This document shows, piece after piece, positions 33,153 through 42,126 of a DNA stretch of 64,000 bases. Source of the DNA: Paenibacillus lactis (lineage in GTDB: Bacteria; Bacillota; Bacilli; Paenibacillales; Paenibacillaceae). The notes below the pieces were generated by a model that was not told where the DNA came from, searched no databases, and saw only the letters and a list, made by a program, of their open reading frames with translations. Within the stretch, counting starts at the first letter, position 1; each line of letters starts with the position of its first letter. Position numbers and translations under genes: made by a program. The stretch is from contig NZ_JAGGKI010000017.1 of the NCBI RefSeq assembly GCF_017873605.1, positions 50,149-114,148 of the forward strand, given 5' to 3'.

Positions 33153-35139
33153 GCCTCACTTGTATCCGTTCTGTGCTGTAGTCGGTCAAGAACGTGCGCA
33201 AAAGGCGCTGCTGCTTCATGCTGTAAATCCGGGATTAAAGGGGGTGCTGCTGGCAGGCCCACCAGGAACGGCGAAGTCCACGCTCATCCATGGTGTTACA
33301 GAGCTTCTGCCGGAACTTAACGTCATTAACATTCCTTTGAACGTGGATGAGGAACGGCTTTGGGGCGACTGGGATATGGCAGCTGCTGTCCGCAGCGGCA
33401 AACGAACGTTTGTACCCGGCTTGCTTGCAGCTGCGGATGGGCACATCGTCACGGTAGACAATGCGCATATCATGCCCGAAAGGTTAATGAAAGCGGTCCT
33501 GACTGCTGGCGACAATGTGGCGGGCGAGCCCGCGCATGGGCATGTCCGCAAGAGCTCTGAGCGAAGAAGTGGCCTTGACAGTGCAGCATTCTGCTTGTTC
33601 GCAGCTATGAGTCCGGACGATAGGAAGCCGCTGCCGGCGATGTTTGATCGCTGCGGGCTATATGTGCGACTGGAAACCTCGGCGGACCTTGCGGAGCGAA
33701 CGGAAATCGCAAGCCGCTTGCTCGCCTTCGAACAAGATCCTGAGTCGTTTCGCCTAGCTTATGAATCGGAAACGAAGGAATTGAGAGCACGTATCGCAGC
33801 GGCTAGGACTCGGCTGCCTGCTGTACATATTGATGGAGAGCTGCTACGTTTGGCTGCCGAAATCGCTGAGGAAGCTGGCTGTCTGGGACACCGCGCGGAC
33901 ATCCTGCTGATCGAAGCGGTCCGTACGATCACAGCTTGGGAGGGTCTTAGCGAGACGACACAGGAACATCTGCAAGAAGCGGCGGGCTTTGTGCTGCCGC
34001 ACCGGATGCGTGCAGCATCTCAACCGGAAGTGTCGCGAGGGAAGTCGCCTGGAGACTTGCCGGATCAAGAGCAAACGAAGCATGATTCGAATGGCGATCA
34101 TCCATCACCAGGATCGCATCGCGATAAGGAAAGCCAAAGAGAAAGCCAAGCGGAAGGAGAGAATAATGCGACAAACGGCGAGCAAGTTGACCGGTCACAA
34201 TTCGCTTCGCCTGCACAACTTGGGGGCGACCACAACGGCGAAGCCGATAGTAGACAATCTCTTTCCTCAGAGGCGCGGGCTGTAGTGGAAGCCGTTGGAC
34301 GGGAAATCGCTGTGCAGCCATTCGTCTTTACCTCGCCGCATCCAATGAAACAAGCGCAAACTGGGAAACGAAATCAAGCGTCAGTAGGAACGGTAAACGG
34401 TCGATATGTGCGGGCTGCGATGCCACGCGGCCCTCTAAGAGACATTGCGTTTGATGCCACGCTTCGTATGGCGGCTCCCTTTCAGCGGATACGTAAGCAA
34501 CAATCAAGTTCATATAACACGAACTTAAAGCTATGGATTGAGCCGAGTGATGTGCGTGTGAAGGTTAGGGAAAACAAGACAGGAACTGCTTTGCTATTCG
34601 TCGTCGATGCCAGCGGTTCGATGAATGCAAATAAGAGAATGAAGGCTGTCAAAGGTGCGGTATTGTCTTTACTTCGTGATGCGTACCGGCAGCGTGACCA
34701 TGTGGGCTTGATTGCCTTTCGCGATCAACAAGCTGAATTGCTGCTCGGGTTGACACGCAGTGTAGAGCTCGCGGAACGCAAATTGAGGACGCTGCCAGCT
34801 GGCGGGAAAACTCCGCTAGGTATTGGACTGGAAAAGGGACTTATGGCGATCCGCCCTTTGTTAAATAGAAGAAGTGGACTCATCCCCGCGATGATCGTCA
34901 TGACCGATGGAAAGGCGAACGTCAGCGCAGAAGCGGCAGGTGATCCATGGCAGGAAAGCCTGCAAGCTGCACAACGCATCGCAGCGGCTGGCATACGCAC
35001 ACTTGTGATCGATACGGAGGATGGTGTAGTACGATTCGGCTATGCCCGCAAGCTGGCGGAAGCGATGCAAGCGCGGTATTACCGGTTAGAACAATTGGAG
35101 GCTGGGAGTATCGAACGAGCTGTACGGACGTTGATCTAA
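33142..35139 (+). CDS. ChlD/BchD-like chelatase subunit (AAA plus VWA)
   Basis: 665 residues in three parts. The first is an AAA domain with Walker A AGPPGTAKSTLIH but a weakened Walker B (IVTVDNAHIM, Asn where Glu is expected). The second is an acidic, Pro/Gln-rich linker at about 300-400. The third is a VWA domain with MIDAS motif VVDASGSM near 490 and the conserved TPLGIG and MTDGKANV. D subunits are usually ATPase-poor scaffolds that dock the I ring to the large subunit, which fits the degenerate Walker B. I place the start at ATG 33142, overlapping the ChlI-like gene by 11 bases; the frame is open further back, but inside that gene. Confidence 0.85.
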   Translation: MQVKPHLYPFCAVVGQERAQKALLLHAVNPGLKGVLLAGPPGTAKSTLIHGVTELLPELNVINIPLNVDEERLWGDWDMAAAVRSGKRTFVPGLLAAADGHIVTVDNAHIMPERLMKAVLTAGDNVAGEPAHGHVRKSSERRSGLDSAAFCLFAAMSPDDRKPLPAMFDRCGLYVRLETSADLAERTEIASRLLAFEQDPESFRLAYESETKELRARIAAARTRLPAVHIDGELLRLAAEIAEEAGCLGHRADILLIEAVRTITAWEGLSETTQEHLQEAAGFVLPHRMRAASQPEVSRGKSPGDLPDQEQTKHDSNGDHPSPGSHRDKESQRESQAEGENNATNGEQVDRSQFASPAQLGGDHNGEADSRQSLSSEARAVVEAVGREIAVQPFVFTSPHPMKQAQTGKRNQASVGTVNGRYVRAAMPRGPLRDIAFDATLRMAAPFQRIRKQQSSSYNTNLKLWIEPSDVRVKVRENKTGTALLFVVDASGSMNANKRMKAVKGAVLSLLRDAYRQRDHVGLIAFRDQQAELLLGLTRSVELAERKLRTLPAGGKTPLGIGLEKGLMAIRPLLNRRSGLIPAMIVMTDGKANVSAEAAGDPWQESLQAAQRIAAAGIRTLVIDTEDGVVRFGYARKLAEAMQARYYRLEQLEAGSIERAVRTLI

Positions 35140-35178
35140 AAATAATGATTTATGGATTACGGAAAGGAGGATGGCGCG

Positions 35179-38100
35179 TTGAAGCTATCCATACTCACAA
35201 ACGGGGAAACGACGTTGTCGCATTTGTCTGAAGCATATCAATTGCTTGATCAAAATCAGAAAAATCAGCTGCATCTGACCATCATCGATTTAGGGAATCG
35301 GAAGATCGACGAGCTTGAGGACGTGGAAGCCACGCTTGTTGGAGCTGACCTTGTCATCTTCGATGCACATGGCGTCCGCCAGGACGTTGTCGAATGGTTG
35401 AGTAGCCTGCTAAGCAAAGGGACGGCTCATATCGTTCCGCTTGGCGGCAACTCCGCTGAGATCGCTTCGCTGCTCAGGCTAGGCAGTCTGACCTTTGCAA
35501 ATTTGCCTAGACAAGAAGGGCATACACATGCGGCAACGTCCTTGCCGCTAGAAGGAATGGATGAGGGTAAGGCGGATTATGAACACTACGTTCGATTTAC
35601 CGAATATTGGCGGGGCGGAGGTACTGACAATTTGCTCGGCCTGCTTTGTCTGGCAGGCCGTGAATACGGCGGCTGCCATCTGTTGCCGGAGCCTAAGGAG
35701 CCGGTATATGTTCGGGAGTTAACGATTATGGAGCCGAGCAGTCGCACGGTTTACTCGTCTGCAGCCAGCTACCGGCAAAGCAATCGCTACGACGAAGGTC
35801 GGCCGAATGTCGCGATTTTATATCTTGGGAATAGCAATCCGCTCGATACCGCAGAATGTATTGCGCAGCTTAAGGAACAATTGGAGGCTTTCGTGAACGT
35901 CATGCCGATCGCGTTTCCTTCAGTGATGAACATTCCGCTCGACCGTCTGCGCGAGTTGCTACTTGGCGACGGTCACCAAGTCGACCTTATCGTGAACCTG
36001 CTGCCTTTCCGACTTGGGATTGGTCCCGGCGGAGGAAATCAGGACGGGGCTGTGCAGATGCTGGAACAGCTCGATGTGCCGATGCTGCATCCGCTATTGT
36101 TGAACAGTAGAACGGAACAAGAATGGAGACAGTCTGCGAGTGGACTTGAGCCTTCGTTGCTACTCGTTCAGGTCATGCTTCCGGAGCTTGACGGGAGCGT
36201 GGAGATGTTTCCGATAGCGGCACTGCAGGAAGAAGGAGAAGACGCCGAGCTAAACGTTCCGCTAAAGCGACTTGCACTTATCCCTGAACGGACAAAACGC
36301 TTGACAGATCGCATCCGCCGCTGGCTTGCCCTGCGGAGCAAGCCCAATGCAGAGAAGAAGCTGGCGCTCATTGGCTACAATTATCCGCCAGGCGAAGGAA
36401 CGGTGTTCGGCGGTTCCTTCTTGGATACATTCGAATCGATAGCACGTTTATTGAGCTGGCTGAAGCAGCAAGGATATCATACCGAGGAACTGTCAGCGGC
36501 GGAGCTGCGTGCCAGATTTATAGAGGGCGGTCTAGTCAATTCCGCAAAATGGTCTGATCCTCAAGCTTCGAGTCAGTTGATCCGTTATGCGGATCCCCAT
36601 TTCACACAGAAGCTATCCGGTCGTTCATGGGGAGAAGAAGCGATAAGCCGCTGGGGTCAGCCGCCTGGTGACATCATGACGGACAACGGCTCCTTTCTCA
36701 TACCCGGTCTAATGATCGGCCAAGTGTTTATCGGCCTGCAACCTTCACGCGGTATCCATGAGGATCCAGAGAAGTCACTGCACGATCGTTCGTTACTACC
36801 TACGCATCAATATACTGCGTTTTATCAATGGATTCGTGAACAGTTTCAAGCGGATGCCATCGTCCATATCGGGACACACGGCACCTTAGAGTTTCAGCGG
36901 GGGAAAGAGGCCGCTCTGTCTGGGGACTGTGTACCGGATGACTTACTCGGGGATTTGCCAAATTTGTACTACTATTACGTAGGGAATCCGTCCGAAGCGA
37001 TGATCGCCAAGCGGCGCAGCCATGCCGTATTGATCGGCTATCAGGCGCCGGCTTTTACTGAAGCTGAGCTGTATGGCGAATGGCGTGAGCTTGAAGCCTT
37101 GCTGCACGAATATCGTGAAGCGAAGCAGCTCGCGCCGGAACGATGTGAGGCGATTCTACAAGAGCTGCAGGCGGTAGCGAAGTCGCTTGACTTCTCCGCG
37201 GAGACCGTAGAACACATGGAGGAGGAGCTCTATCGCATGCAGCGTTCGCTCATCCCTAGTGGACTGCATGTGCTTGGCGACAGCTATTCTCCTGAAGTCG
37301 CTTTGAACCATATGCAATTCGTGCTTCGCCACGAGCGGGGAAATATTCGCTCAATTCGCGGACTGCTCGCTGAACGTCAAGGCGTTCGGGCGGATGCGCT
37401 AACTTCGGGCAAGCATGTGAGCTTGCTGCGCCAGCTCGATGAGGAAGCGAATGCGTTAGTGACCGCTTATGTGTCAAACAAGGCAATCCCGGACATGTAT
37501 AAGAGTGAACATCCAGATTGGCTTAAGCAGTTGGAAGCTTCGCTCGAGTACGGTTACGAAGCTTACCTAAGATCATTGCAAAATGAGGAAGCAGAAGGGC
37601 TGATGCGGGCGTTGGAAGGCCGGTACGTTCCAGCTAAGCTCGCTGGTGACGTGCTGCGAACACCTGAAATATTGCCGACCGGACGCAATCTGTACCAATT
37701 CGATCCCCGCTTAGTGCCCAGCCGTACAGCTGCTGAACGGGGGGCGATTGTCGCCGAAAACTCCATACAGCAATATCGCGAGCAGCACGGGGACTACCCG
37801 CACACGACGGCGGTCATCCTCTGGGGGATTGAGACGTCGCGCACACAAGGGGAAACCATTGGGCAAATCCTGCATTATATGGGGGTTCGCATTGGCGGGG
37901 GAGTCGGAACGTTCCGTACAGAATATGAAGTGATCCCGCTTGCGGAATTAGGCCGACCGCGCTTGAACGTCATGGTGCATATTACTGGGGTTTTTCGCGA
38001 TTTGTTTCCGAATTTGCTGGAAGAATTACATGACCTATTCCGCAAGGTTTCGGAGCTGGATGAACCTGATGAGCTCAATTGGTTCAAGGCTCATACACGA

Positions 38101-38877
38101 AGCATGGAGGAGGAGCTGCTTGCTGCTGGATATGAGGCAAGTCAAGCGCATGACTTAGCTTGCGCCCGCATCTTCGGCCCGGCAGAAGGAGAGTATGGCA
38201 CGACGGTGACGCGGATGATCGAGACGAAGCTATGGAACGAGGAGTCTGAGCTCGGAGCGGCATACACGGACAGCCAGCAGCATGTATACAGCGCACTAGC
38301 GCGAGGACAGGCGGAGCCGGAATTGTACCGGTCACATATGCTGGAGGTGGATATTGTGTCGCAAATTCGCAGCAGTCATGAATGGGAAGTAACGGATTCT
38401 GACCACTATTATGAGTATTTTGGCGGCTTGGCAAAGTCTGTGGAAGTGATGAAAGGTCGTAAAGCAGACATTCATATTACGGATACGACAGGGGAGCAAA
38501 TCAAGACAGAATCTGCTGAACATGCGATTGCACGCGGAGTAAGGACTCGCTTAACTAACCCGAAATGGATCAACGATCTCTTGAAGCATCCTTATCATGG
38601 CGCAAAAGTAATGGCCAGCCGATTCGAGTATGTACTGGGACTTGCAGCCACGACTGGAAAAGTAGAACCTTGGGTATTCGATCGTCTGCATGACGTCTAT
38701 GTGGCTGATGAAGAGCTTGGTCAGAAGCTACAGGACAACAACCGCTGGGCTTACCATGCGATGATCGAAACATTGCTGGAAAGCGAGCAGCGAGGGTACT
38801 GGACACCGGATGAACAAGTTCTGAATCAGCTGCGGCAAAAATACCTTGAGCTTGAAGGAGAGTTAGAAGGGGAATGA
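35179..38877 (+). CDS. cobN: CobN-like large chelatase subunit
   Basis: 1232 residues, about the usual CobN/BchH length. Conserved blocks include VHIGTHGTLEFQRGKEAAL near 565, NLYYYYVGNPSEA near 605, WGIETSRTQGETIGQIL near 880, YYEYFGGLAKSVE near 1080 and RLTNPKWINDLLKHPYHGA near 1125. CobN binds the tetrapyrrole and inserts cobalt into hydrogenobyrinate diamide with CobS/CobT; here the partners are ChlI/ChlD-like proteins. I choose TTG 35179, nine bases after AAAGGAGGA; ATG 35152 has no binding site. No other cobalamin gene is near and the operon is Zur-controlled, so the metal and substrate are open questions. Confidence 0.85.
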   Translation: MKLSILTNGETTLSHLSEAYQLLDQNQKNQLHLTIIDLGNRKIDELEDVEATLVGADLVIFDAHGVRQDVVEWLSSLLSKGTAHIVPLGGNSAEIASLLRLGSLTFANLPRQEGHTHAATSLPLEGMDEGKADYEHYVRFTEYWRGGGTDNLLGLLCLAGREYGGCHLLPEPKEPVYVRELTIMEPSSRTVYSSAASYRQSNRYDEGRPNVAILYLGNSNPLDTAECIAQLKEQLEAFVNVMPIAFPSVMNIPLDRLRELLLGDGHQVDLIVNLLPFRLGIGPGGGNQDGAVQMLEQLDVPMLHPLLLNSRTEQEWRQSASGLEPSLLLVQVMLPELDGSVEMFPIAALQEEGEDAELNVPLKRLALIPERTKRLTDRIRRWLALRSKPNAEKKLALIGYNYPPGEGTVFGGSFLDTFESIARLLSWLKQQGYHTEELSAAELRARFIEGGLVNSAKWSDPQASSQLIRYADPHFTQKLSGRSWGEEAISRWGQPPGDIMTDNGSFLIPGLMIGQVFIGLQPSRGIHEDPEKSLHDRSLLPTHQYTAFYQWIREQFQADAIVHIGTHGTLEFQRGKEAALSGDCVPDDLLGDLPNLYYYYVGNPSEAMIAKRRSHAVLIGYQAPAFTEAELYGEWRELEALLHEYREAKQLAPERCEAILQELQAVAKSLDFSAETVEHMEEELYRMQRSLIPSGLHVLGDSYSPEVALNHMQFVLRHERGNIRSIRGLLAERQGVRADALTSGKHVSLLRQLDEEANALVTAYVSNKAIPDMYKSEHPDWLKQLEASLEYGYEAYLRSLQNEEAEGLMRALEGRYVPAKLAGDVLRTPEILPTGRNLYQFDPRLVPSRTAAERGAIVAENSIQQYREQHGDYPHTTAVILWGIETSRTQGETIGQILHYMGVRIGGGVGTFRTEYEVIPLAELGRPRLNVMVHITGVFRDLFPNLLEELHDLFRKVSELDEPDELNWFKAHTRSMEEELLAAGYEASQAHDLACARIFGPAEGEYGTTVTRMIETKLWNEESELGAAYTDSQQHVYSALARGQAEPELYRSHMLEVDIVSQIRSSHEWEVTDSDHYYEYFGGLAKSVEVMKGRKADIHITDTTGEQIKTESAEHAIARGVRTRLTNPKWINDLLKHPYHGAKVMASRFEYVLGLAATTGKVEPWVFDRLHDVYVADEELGQKLQDNNRWAYHAMIETLLESEQRGYWTPDEQVLNQLRQKYLELEGELEGE

Positions 38878-38943
38878 GAACAGCTTGAGGCTTAAGCTGA
38901 AATCCATTTACATTTTACATTAAGAAATGAGGTGTTAAGCTAG

Positions 38944-39837
38944 ATGATCGAAATGTTACGCAACGAAGCTGCTTGGGAAAAAGCTTGGAAGGACGACCAA
39001 ACGACAGGTGTAAACTTGATGAAATCAGCAGGGATCGAGCCGAGATTCACTTTTGGCGCCATCGCGGCACAAAACTACAATGAGCAATCGTTCAACGATG
39101 AAGGAAGAAGACGGTCAGCACGTATTATCGGCTGGTTGGAAAATCAAGGCGTAAATTTTAATGGCGCCTCTGTCCTCGACATCGGAGCGGCCTCTGGAAT
39201 ATTTTCTATTCCCTTTGCGCAAAGAGGAGCAGATGTGACCGCCGTTGAGCCGTCGCTTCCGTTCACAGAACTATTGGAGCACAACAATCAAAAATGGGCC
39301 GACGGTAAGGTAAAGATCGTGCGCGCAGCCTTTGAAGATATGGATACGAAGACATTAGGCTGGAACCAAGCTTTTGATTTTGTCTTTGTGTCAATGTGCC
39401 CAGCGATCACAGACTGGGAGATGGTGGAGAAAGTGATCAGCTGCGCTCGAAAATTTTGTTATATCAGCTTGGCAGCAGGTCCTAAAGAACACAGCCTCAC
39501 CCTTGAAATATTACCGCTGTTAAACCATTCATACAACAAGCATCAAAACTCCGAGATGATGTATTTGCTACAGCTGCTTTATCTAAAAGGGTACGCCTTT
39601 CATTCACTCGTCACAAAAGAAATGAAAGCCAGGGTTGTGTCTCGTGCGGAAGCCATTCAAGAGGTTTTACATTGGCTTAACTTTTACAATTATCCAGTAG
39701 ATGAGAATACGCAGGCCATCATTGAAGATTATCTGGATCAAACTTATCCTGGAAAAACGATCCCAATCAAACAAGGAGGGCGCTTCGGCAAAGTGCTCAT
39801 TCAGTTAGAAGAGCAAAGCATGTTTAATTATTCATGA
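38944..39837 (+). CDS. Class I SAM-dependent methyltransferase
   Basis: A 297-residue protein with a Rossmann methyltransferase core: motif I VLDIGAASGIFSIPFAQRGA near residue 78, acidic loop VTAVEPS, and FDFVFVSMCPAI as motif IV. It starts at ATG 38944 behind GAGGTG, 66 bases after cobN and in the same direction, so it is likely part of the operon. A substrate cannot be read from sequence. A tetrapyrrole or metallophore that is methylated before or after metal insertion is a reasonable guess from context. Confidence 0.75.
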   Translation: MIEMLRNEAAWEKAWKDDQTTGVNLMKSAGIEPRFTFGAIAAQNYNEQSFNDEGRRRSARIIGWLENQGVNFNGASVLDIGAASGIFSIPFAQRGADVTAVEPSLPFTELLEHNNQKWADGKVKIVRAAFEDMDTKTLGWNQAFDFVFVSMCPAITDWEMVEKVISCARKFCYISLAAGPKEHSLTLEILPLLNHSYNKHQNSEMMYLLQLLYLKGYAFHSLVTKEMKARVVSRAEAIQEVLHWLNFYNYPVDENTQAIIEDYLDQTYPGKTIPIKQGGRFGKVLIQLEEQSMFNYS

Positions 39838-40022
39838 GGATGAATCAACCAAAGCGCCTACATCCGATGAGTTCCCGCATAAGGGACGCGTTGTACGAAA
39901 CAATGGCGGTTCCGGAAGAGCGGGAATTTTTGATCCAGATGGGCATGATATTCAGGCGGATGAAGAAAGAGGCGTGTACTTTGATTGTGTTTGCCTTTGA
40001 AAAACAACACTTATCATATTAA
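39834..40022 (+). CDS. Possible 62-residue protein, unassigned
   Basis: The frame starts in an ATGA overlap with the methyltransferase stop, as in translational coupling, and encodes a charged peptide (SRIRDALYETMAVPEEREFL and so on). No family is recognised. Its 3-prime part abuts the zinc-permease relic, so it may be debris from a deletion that happens to be open. Confidence 0.3.
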   Translation: MRMNQPKRLHPMSSRIRDALYETMAVPEEREFLIQMGMIFRRMKKEACTLIVFAFEKQHLSY

Positions 40023-40027
40023 ATGGA

Positions 40028-40198
40028 ATGGTCATTGCGCTTGTTGGCATGTTAAGTGGTTTAGTCGCTTCTTATGAATTGGGTACACCACCCGGCGCTT
40101 CAATCACATTAATTTTAATGTTGATTTTTTCAGTCATAACACTTGCAAAGTACATGTTAGATTACTTGAAATTGGATAGACTATTTAATAAAAGTTAA
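40028..40198 (+). pseudogene. C-terminal remnant of a ZnuB/AdcB-type zinc ABC permease
   Basis: The 56 codons to the stop at 40196 read MVIALVGMLSGLVASYELG, then TPPGASITLILMLIFSVI and a short charged tail. This is the last two membrane helices of a ZnuB/MntB-type permease, with the typical short loop of the form Y-x-x-(G/D)-x-P-P-G-A. Upstream sequence in this frame is closed after a few codons, so the rest of the gene is lost. A zinc importer next to a Zur-controlled operon supports the idea that the region serves zinc homeostasis. Confidence 0.6.
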
Positions 40199-40219
40199 GT
40201 CTAGAATGAAATATGCAGA

Positions 40220-40257
40220 AAATGACAAATCGAGTTTACGCCGTAGATTTGCCATTT
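40220..40257 (+). terminator. Hairpin after the zinc-permease remnant
   Basis: A 12-bp stem (40220-40231 with 40246-40257, one mismatch) closes a 14-base loop. There is no T-run on the plus strand, so termination efficiency is uncertain. Confidence 0.35.
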
Positions 40258-40333
40258 AGAAATAAGCCCATGCATCATACTGAGTAATCACTTCACCTAT
40301 GGAAAGTTAAACTAAAGTGGAAGGGAGTTAATC

Positions 40334-41248
40334 ATGAAGGAAGTTGATGTTGTTATTATTGGAGGAGGTCCTGCAGGTTTAAGTGCTGGACTTGTGCTAG
40401 GACGTGCTAGAAAGAAGACATTGATTATTGATGAGGGCCAACCGCGTAATGCAGTGACTAGAGAGGCTCATGGTTTTTTAACACGTGATGGCATTAGCCC
40501 ACATGACTTTCGAAATATTGCTAAAGAACAGCTTCGCACTTATCCATCGGTTTCACATCTGGAAGATATCGTCAAGTTGATAGAAGGGGAAGATGGACAA
40601 TTTTTGTTGGAAACTGTTTCGGGGGTGAAGATAGCCACTAGAAAACTGCTGTTTGCTATCGGAATGAAGGATCGTGATCTTGGTATACCAGGGTTGGCGG
40701 AGGTCTATGGTAAGAGTGCGTTTGTATGCCCGTATTGTGATGGCTGGGAACTAAGGGATCAGCAATTAGTTGTCATAAACAGAGGAGCGACATTAATGCA
40801 TTTTGTCCCATTGCTTTCTGGGTGGTCGAAGCAGTTAGTAGTTTGTACAAATGGTCTCGATGAATTGAGTGAAGCGGAACGTGAAGAATTGCGCGCACAT
40901 AATATCCCGGTATTTAATGCACCAATACATTCAATCCAATCAAATCAAGGCATGGTAAGCCATATCAAGCTTGAGGATGGGACGGAAATTTCGTGCACAG
41001 GGATTTTCTTCAAGCCGGAATTGGAACTTGGATCGGATTTGCCAGTTGCCCTTGGTTGCCGGATGTTGGATACTGGAATCATTGAAGTCGATGAGTTTGG
41101 AAAAACTAGTGTACCTGGTGTTTATGCAGCAGGGGATGCAACTACACACTTACACCAATCTATTATTGCAGCTGCTTCAGGTGCTGTATCCGCAGCTGCA
41201 ATAAACGGGGAATTAAATCAAGAAGAATGGCGGAAGAGCAACGTTTGA
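40334..41248 (+). CDS. Thioredoxin-reductase-like FAD/NAD(P)H oxidoreductase
   Basis: The 304-residue flavoprotein has the FAD motif DVVIIGGGPAGLSAGL at its start, a redox pair in FVCPYCDGWE near 135, and the second FAD motif PGVYAAGDATT near 265. The NAD(P)H motif between them is degenerate (VVINRGATLMHFV in place of GGGDSA-type), so its electron donor may differ from that of classical TrxB. Closest in build are the TrxB-like proteins that act in gliotoxin-type or bacillithiol-disulfide chemistry. Start ATG 40334 follows GAAGGGAG. It appears to be a single-gene unit. Confidence 0.75.
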   Translation: MKEVDVVIIGGGPAGLSAGLVLGRARKKTLIIDEGQPRNAVTREAHGFLTRDGISPHDFRNIAKEQLRTYPSVSHLEDIVKLIEGEDGQFLLETVSGVKIATRKLLFAIGMKDRDLGIPGLAEVYGKSAFVCPYCDGWELRDQQLVVINRGATLMHFVPLLSGWSKQLVVCTNGLDELSEAEREELRAHNIPVFNAPIHSIQSNQGMVSHIKLEDGTEISCTGIFFKPELELGSDLPVALGCRMLDTGIIEVDEFGKTSVPGVYAAGDATTHLHQSIIAAASGAVSAAAINGELNQEEWRKSNV

Positions 41249-41883
41249 TTGAAATATTTTTATAAGGAGCCATTCCTGTATGCTGGGTCTTGGAATGTGT
41301 ACTGGGGCCGGTACGCCAGTCCCAGCTTCAGATGGCAGCATAAAACCAGATTCGAACTTCATTCATTTGCCAACGAAAAAGTAGGTTTTATACAACGACA
41401 ACGGAAGCACGGAGCAGCCGCAAGGAATTATTCCATAAGGGCAACGACCCAGTCAAGGAGCAAGAAGCGGCGTCCACCCCTTGAGAGGCAGGACGAAGCA
41501 ATGTGAGGGCTAAGACCCAGTGTGACATGGGAGGGTAAGCCTTCAAGGGAATGGTGTGGATATCCAAGGTGCGGACATACCATCGTTATCCATAGATTGG
41601 AAATTGAGTTCCAAGCTTTATTCCCGCAACCGGCTCGGCCAGAAAAACATGTCATACCAACATAATATCGCCATCTCTCAAAAAAGTCGAAGTTGAAAAC
41701 CTAAGAAATCGTGAGCAAATGAAAGAAAACATTAATTTATAGTGGGAGGACATTAAACTGTTAGAGGGGGTTCCCATAATAATTCAATGATAGCTAACCG
41801 GTTAGGTTTCGCTAATGCCTTAAGGGATGTTACATCCATGTTGTGGTGATTCAATAACTATGAGGTCTTGAAGAGATAATAGG
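41249..41883 (+). other. 635 bases without a protein gene; possible group II intron scrap
   Basis: I find no credible coding frame. The stretch at about 41400-41560 (GAGGCAGGACGAAGCAATG and the following GGGAGGGTAAGCCTTCAAGG) resembles the conserved RNA portion of bacterial group II introns, but no domain V hairpin or reverse transcriptase is evident. I call it tentative. Confidence 0.25.
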
Positions 41884-42096
41884 CTAGTCATCTTTACCTT
41901 TTATTTTTAGAGAACCCACACCAATAATTGCTCCCAATATCACTAAAATTATACTGGCAATAATTTCATATCCTTGCAATGCCTCGATGTAATTGACGAG
42001 AAACCAACTCGGTCCCCCGCCTGCCAATCGGTTAATGATACCTCCAACTCCTTGAATCAATAGAAGCAGACTTGCACCGCTTGCAATCTCTTTCAT
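41884..42096 (-). CDS. Small membrane protein
   Basis: A 70-residue protein with two hydrophobic segments (ASGASLLLLIQGVGGII and IIASIILVILGAIIGVGSL) and a basic tail, starting at ATG 42096 behind AAGGAGATG. It lies 30 bases after the GAP-like gene in the same direction and is likely co-regulated with it. Function unknown. Confidence 0.55.
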   Translation of the reverse strand: MKEIASGASLLLLIQGVGGIINRLAGGGPSWFLVNYIEALQGYEIIASIILVILGAIIGVGSLKIKGKDD

Positions 42097-42126
42097 AACG
42101 CTACATCTCCTTTTTAATAAAGAATA

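Noticed and set aside
41400..41600. Complete group II intron
   Set aside because: No reverse transcriptase and no clear domain V; only short resemblance, so it is kept as a tentative scrap.
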